Positions 61,411 to 64,000 of a stretch of DNA of 64,000 bases are shown here, piece by piece. Location of the stretch: the NCBI GenBank assembly GCA_013360915.1, contig JABWAT010000006.1, forward strand, positions 1 to 64,000. Direction: 5' to 3'. Numbering within the stretch: the first letter of the stretch is position 1; every line of letters begins with the position of its first letter. Both the position numbers and the translations under genes were made by a program. Under the pieces are notes generated by a model, which was not told where the DNA came from, did not search any database, and worked only from the letters and a program-made list of their open reading frames with translations. This DNA is from Bacteroidota bacterium (GTDB lineage Bacteria > Bacteroidota > JABWAT01).

Positions 61411-63159
61411 TCACTTCAACACTACCATCGACCCTGCTGCCGATTGGTTGCCCGCCTGAAGCCGGTAATAGTACAGTCCGCTTGAAAGGCCGGCTGCATT
61501 GAATTCAAAAGAGTGCACACCTGCATCCAAGGCACCATCCTCGCGGGAGAAAACCAACCTTCCTGTCACATCGTACACCTGCAAACTGACCTGACTGCTC
61601 GTTGACAACTGAAATCTGATCCTGGTGGCAGGATTAAACGGATTCGGATAATTGCCCAGCAATTGAAATCCGGAAGGAGTATTTCTGATGGATAAAACCT
61701 GACTGTAAGACACGGTTCCATCCAGATCGAGTTGCTTCAGACGGAAGAGCGATTTGAGAACGGCACTTCGACTCCGCTCAGTGACCATGATTGGTGATTG
61801 GAAGGAATACGATTTTGGTGAATTGGTCGTTCCGTTACCAGCCACAAATCCGACCGTTTTCCATTCTTCCGAATTCTGACTTCCGGACCCTGAAGTTCCC
61901 GAGGGGTCTGAATTCTTCTTTTGCACTTCCCATCCGTAATTGTTCAGTTCAGACTTGGTGGTCCAGTTTAGGAGAATCTGATCCCCGGAGACCCAGCCTG
62001 AGAAGGAGGATAATTCAACCGGCACGGTGTAATCGGCTTCGTTAAATCCAAGGGTGAATTCTCCAAAGCTGGTCAGACCTGACAGAATGAGGCGATTATA
62101 GCTATCGGTGGTTACCGTTACACCACTCTGATTGCTGACAGGCTCCCAGGACGATTCCGGTGAGGCACGCTGAAGCAAAACCAACCGGGAAGGATTCTCC
62201 AGTCCTGAAAACTGACTGACATCGATAATGAGACGGTAGGTTATTCCGCTGAGCGATTGCGGGGTTACCGTCCACAGCACATTGGCCAGGCTCGTCAGGA
62301 AAATGACACCTTCAGGTGCCTGTCCACTTTCCGGTACCAGTCCGTTTACAGGTCCGATCGTTTTTTCGACCCGCAGAGAACCCGCCCCGCCGGTGTTATT
62401 GGTTATATCAAAAACCAGATGATTAGATCCGGGAACCAATCTGGAGGTGTACCCGGCCGGAATGGAGATACCTGTTTTTCCGGAATTTCCCGGGGTGGCA
62501 ACAATGACGTCCATAAAGCCAGATGTGTAGGTGGAAGAGGCAGCCGCCTTGCCCCAGATGCGGTAATAATAGGTTGTTGAATCTGTGAGTCCGCTGAGCG
62601 AGACAGAGGTGGCATTTCCAGAAAAAACCTGAGTGGCAGAGGTGGGGGTGGAAGGAAATGTGGTTGTTGAACCGTTAACGCGGACATGTTCACTTTGCCC
62701 TTTCCACATCAGCGTGAGTTCCGTGCTATTTACCGTATTCGGATGGGCAGAAAAACTGTCTGGGGCTGAAAGCGCCGGAGTGGTGAAGGATTGAACCCCG
62801 GAGCGGGTGTACAGGCCATTATCGCCTTTCGCACCCATGGCGTAATAATAGGTGGTGTTGGGCGTTAACGCCGGTGGATTGTTGGCCGTACCGGGGTAGG
62901 TACGGGTGACGCTAATATTCTGACCGGTAATTTTGGTAGACTGGTTGCCGGGAATGGTACCGGCCGAGTCAAAAAAACTGGTAGGGGTCAGACCAAGAAG
63001 CACACGGTTAATGGTTGGCGAGCCATTTGCACTGACCGCACCGGTAAAAGTGGCGCCTGTACTGGTGACAGAGGAAACCGCATTCACAACCACGGTTGGC
63101 TGGCCAGAACTGGCTGAAGAGAGAAAGATTAATCCGGTGATGAGGAACCATGTTTTCAT
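61411..63159 (-). CDS. Secreted Ig/FN3-like protein with T9SS type A sorting domain
   Basis: A 582-residue protein: signal peptide (residues 1-19, ending SSG), two FN3-like beta domains (about 20-225, each ending in TTYYYxxxGK/A and TP), a middle beta region, then a C-terminal sorting domain starting at LLGNYPNPFNPATRIRF with VSLQVYDVTGRLV and SSGLYYYRLQAG. It is predicted surface or secreted cargo. An in-frame insertion encoding MVTERSRSAVLK, derived from a palindromic repeat (61762-61786), lies before the conserved FRLKQLDLDG segment and is missing in the neighbouring paralogue. Confidence 0.85.
   Translation of the reverse strand: MKTWFLITGLIFLSSASSGQPTVVVNAVSSVTSTGATFTGAVSANGSPTINRVLLGLTPTSFFDSAGTIPGNQSTKITGQNISVTRTYPGTANNPPALTPNTTYYYAMGAKGDNGLYTRSGVQSFTTPALSAPDSFSAHPNTVNSTELTLMWKGQSEHVRVNGSTTTFPSTPTSATQVFSGNATSVSLSGLTDSTTYYYRIWGKAAASSTYTSGFMDVIVATPGNSGKTGISIPAGYTSRLVPGSNHLVFDITNNTGGAGSLRVEKTIGPVNGLVPESGQAPEGVIFLTSLANVLWTVTPQSLSGITYRLIIDVSQFSGLENPSRLVLLQRASPESSWEPVSNQSGVTVTTDSYNRLILSGLTSFGEFTLGFNEADYTVPVELSSFSGWVSGDQILLNWTTKSELNNYGWEVQKKNSDPSGTSGSGSQNSEEWKTVGFVAGNGTTNSPKSYSFQSPIMVTERSRSAVLKSLFRLKQLDLDGTVSYSQVLSIRNTPSGFQLLGNYPNPFNPATRIRFQLSTSSQVSLQVYDVTGRLVFSREDGALDAGVHSFEFNAAGLSSGLYYYRLQAGNQSAAGSMVVLK
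61762..61786. repeat. REP-like palindromic repeat inside a coding gene
   Basis: The 25-bp element contains CACTTCGACTCCGCTCAGTG, flanked by GG and ACC. The ends CACT and AGTG are complementary with partial pairing inside. I recall this unit as a dispersed intergenic repeat in various bacterial genomes; that is recollection, not a search. Only one copy was noticed in this window. Confidence 0.55.
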
Positions 63160-63175
63160 GCGTGAGACCTTAAAT

Positions 63176-63205
63176 AAAAAAGGCCCGCTTTTAAACGGGC
63201 CTTTT
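63176..63205 (-). terminator. Intrinsic terminator of the minus-strand cargo gene
   Basis: Read on the minus strand, AAAAGGCCCG (63205-63196) pairs with CGGGCCTTTT (63187-63178) over an 8-base loop and is followed by further Ts. It ends the gene that stops at 63222 and lies just before the start of the next minus-strand gene. The symmetric A/T flanks mean it could also work on the plus strand. Confidence 0.88.
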
Positions 63206-63221
63206 GGTTGATGAAGATGAA

Positions 63222-64000
63222 TTATTTGACCAGGGTCATTTTTCTGATCTGACTGAAGGAACCCGATTCGAGACGATAGAAATAAACACCGCTCGAGAGT
63301 TGCCTTGCATCCAGATCGAAGAAATGGCTTCCGGCTGGTTTTTGTTCGTTTACCAATTCCTGGACTTTCCGACCCAACACATCGTACAGGGACAGATTCA
63401 CCTGTCCGGGGGTTGCAATGGAATAGTTAATCCGGGTGGAAGGGTTAAACGGATTCGGATAGTTTTGCTCCAATGCAAAGACAGCCGGTTTATTGATGAC
63501 GACTTCCAGTACGGAAGAATAGTTAACCGATCCATCCAGATCGACCTGTTCGAGTCGATACCGGAAAGAGCCATTTCCGGGCTTATCGGAAAACTGATAG
63601 GTACGTGGGTCGGTGGTGGTTCCGTTTCCTTGCACGAAACCCACCGATTGCCACGAATCATCGCCGGCAATCTGACGCTGAATGTTGAACCCGGCATTGG
63701 CCGTTTCTGTCCTGGTGGTCCAGTTAAGGGTTACGGTTTGTTGTGTGACCGCCACATTAAAGGTGGCCAACACAACAGGGACAGCCTGATTCACAGTGAT
63801 CAGGATTTCCTCGCTGAATTCGGATGTCTGGAATCCGGCATCAACAGCCTGAACGCTGACCCAGTAGTTTCCATCGGGTACCGAATGGAACGCCCACGAC
63901 CTGCTGCCTGATATCAACCCGTTGGCAGCCAAATAACTGACCCCCGTGATACTATCTGAACCGGCTGGAAACACCTCAATATAGCCACCTTCCCACCCGA
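63222..64000 (-). CDS. Secreted protein with T9SS type A sorting domain (5' end cut by window)
   Basis: The frame is open from the window edge (reading SGWEGGYIEVFPAGSD) to a stop at 63222, so the GTG at 63974 is not the true start and the N-terminus is missing. Visible are an Ig-like stretch (WAFHSVPDGNYWVSVQAVD), a VPVVLATFNV/LNWTTRTETANAGF beta region, and the sorting domain EQNYPNPFNPSTRINYSI with VNLSLYDVLGRKV and SSGVYFYRLESG. It is a paralogue of the C-terminal third of the adjacent gene. Confidence 0.85.
   Translation of the reverse strand, partial: GWEGGYIEVFPAGSDSITGVSYLAANGLISGSRSWAFHSVPDGNYWVSVQAVDAGFQTSEFSEEILITVNQAVPVVLATFNVAVTQQTVTLNWTTRTETANAGFNIQRQIAGDDSWQSVGFVQGNGTTTDPRTYQFSDKPGNGSFRYRLEQVDLDGSVNYSSVLEVVINKPAVFALEQNYPNPFNPSTRINYSIATPGQVNLSLYDVLGRKVQELVNEQKPAGSHFFDLDARQLSSGVYFYRLESGSFSQIRKMTLVK

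Noticed and set aside
1-64000. CRISPR arrays, insertion sequences, prophage or plasmid origin
   Set aside because: No direct-repeat arrays, transposase, integrase or phage genes, or iterons were seen; gene content is typical chromosomal.

Overview
The window is a bacterial chromosome segment, tightly packed and almost entirely on the + strand. It most likely comes from a member of the FCB (Fibrobacteres-Chlorobi-Bacteroidetes) superphylum outside the core Bacteroidetes. The evidence is T9SS-type C-terminal sorting domains, a PorV-like protein, GWxTD-domain proteins, a TonB-dependent receptor with a CarboxypepD_reg-like N-terminus, and at least one promoter of the TTG-N20-TAnnTTTG type known from Bacteroidetes. 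Clear Shine-Dalgarno sequences (AGGAGG before 18601, 32615 and 55604) argue against core Bacteroidetes, which mostly lack them. The genus cannot be named from sequence alone.

Layout. (1) 1-14729: the end of tuf followed by a fused S10-spc-alpha ribosomal protein cluster (rpsJ to rplQ, with secY, map, infA, rpmJ and rpoA), closed by a strong terminator. A promoter and a structured leader interrupt it between rplW and rplB. (2) 14802-18151: engB, a class V aminotransferase and serA, the last two probably for serine synthesis. (3) 18601-29563: a surface/secretion cluster with a lipoprotein, a TonB-type receptor, a 1146-residue sorting-domain protein, a PorV-like barrel and two GWxTD proteins. 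(4) 29583-34001: envelope and lipid genes (LpxL-like acyltransferase, DUF3108 protein, CPBP protease, zinc-ribbon protein, CdsA). (5) 34005-49713: a complete chemosensory operon joined to cdsA without a gap. It has two CheW-like proteins, two amino-acid-type dCache receptors, CheB, CheR-TPR, a free Hpt protein, a CheA with three Hpt domains and a receiver, a third receptor lacking a sensor domain, and two receiver output proteins, one ending in a class III nucleotide cyclase domain. (6) 49895-59752: an aerobic respiratory cluster with SCO1, a type A2 caa3 oxidase (subunits in the order I, III, IV, II), CtaB, a monoheme cytochrome c, and a Rieske/cytochrome b pair flanked by two polytopic proteins, one of which carries a haemless cytochrome c-like tail. 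A strong terminator ends it. (7) 59780-61192: an alpha/beta hydrolase and a TerB-DnaJ protein. (8) 61411-64000, minus strand: two sorting-domain cargo proteins, the second cut by the window edge. The first carries an in-frame palindromic repeat.

How the parts work together. The oxidase assembly genes (SCO1 for CuA, CtaB for haem O) sit with the structural genes. The Rieske/b pair would feed electrons through a cytochrome c to the caa3 oxidase. The chemosensory genes have no flagellar neighbours and no single-domain CheY, so the two receiver output proteins are the likely targets. This suggests an amino-acid-responsive pathway that ends in a second messenger.

The most unusual candidates are the Che-to-cyclase operon, the Rieske/b complex with polytopic partner subunits, the promoter and structured leader inside the S10 operon, and the repeat-derived peptide in a secreted protein. 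No tRNA, rRNA, CRISPR, prophage or insertion sequence was seen.
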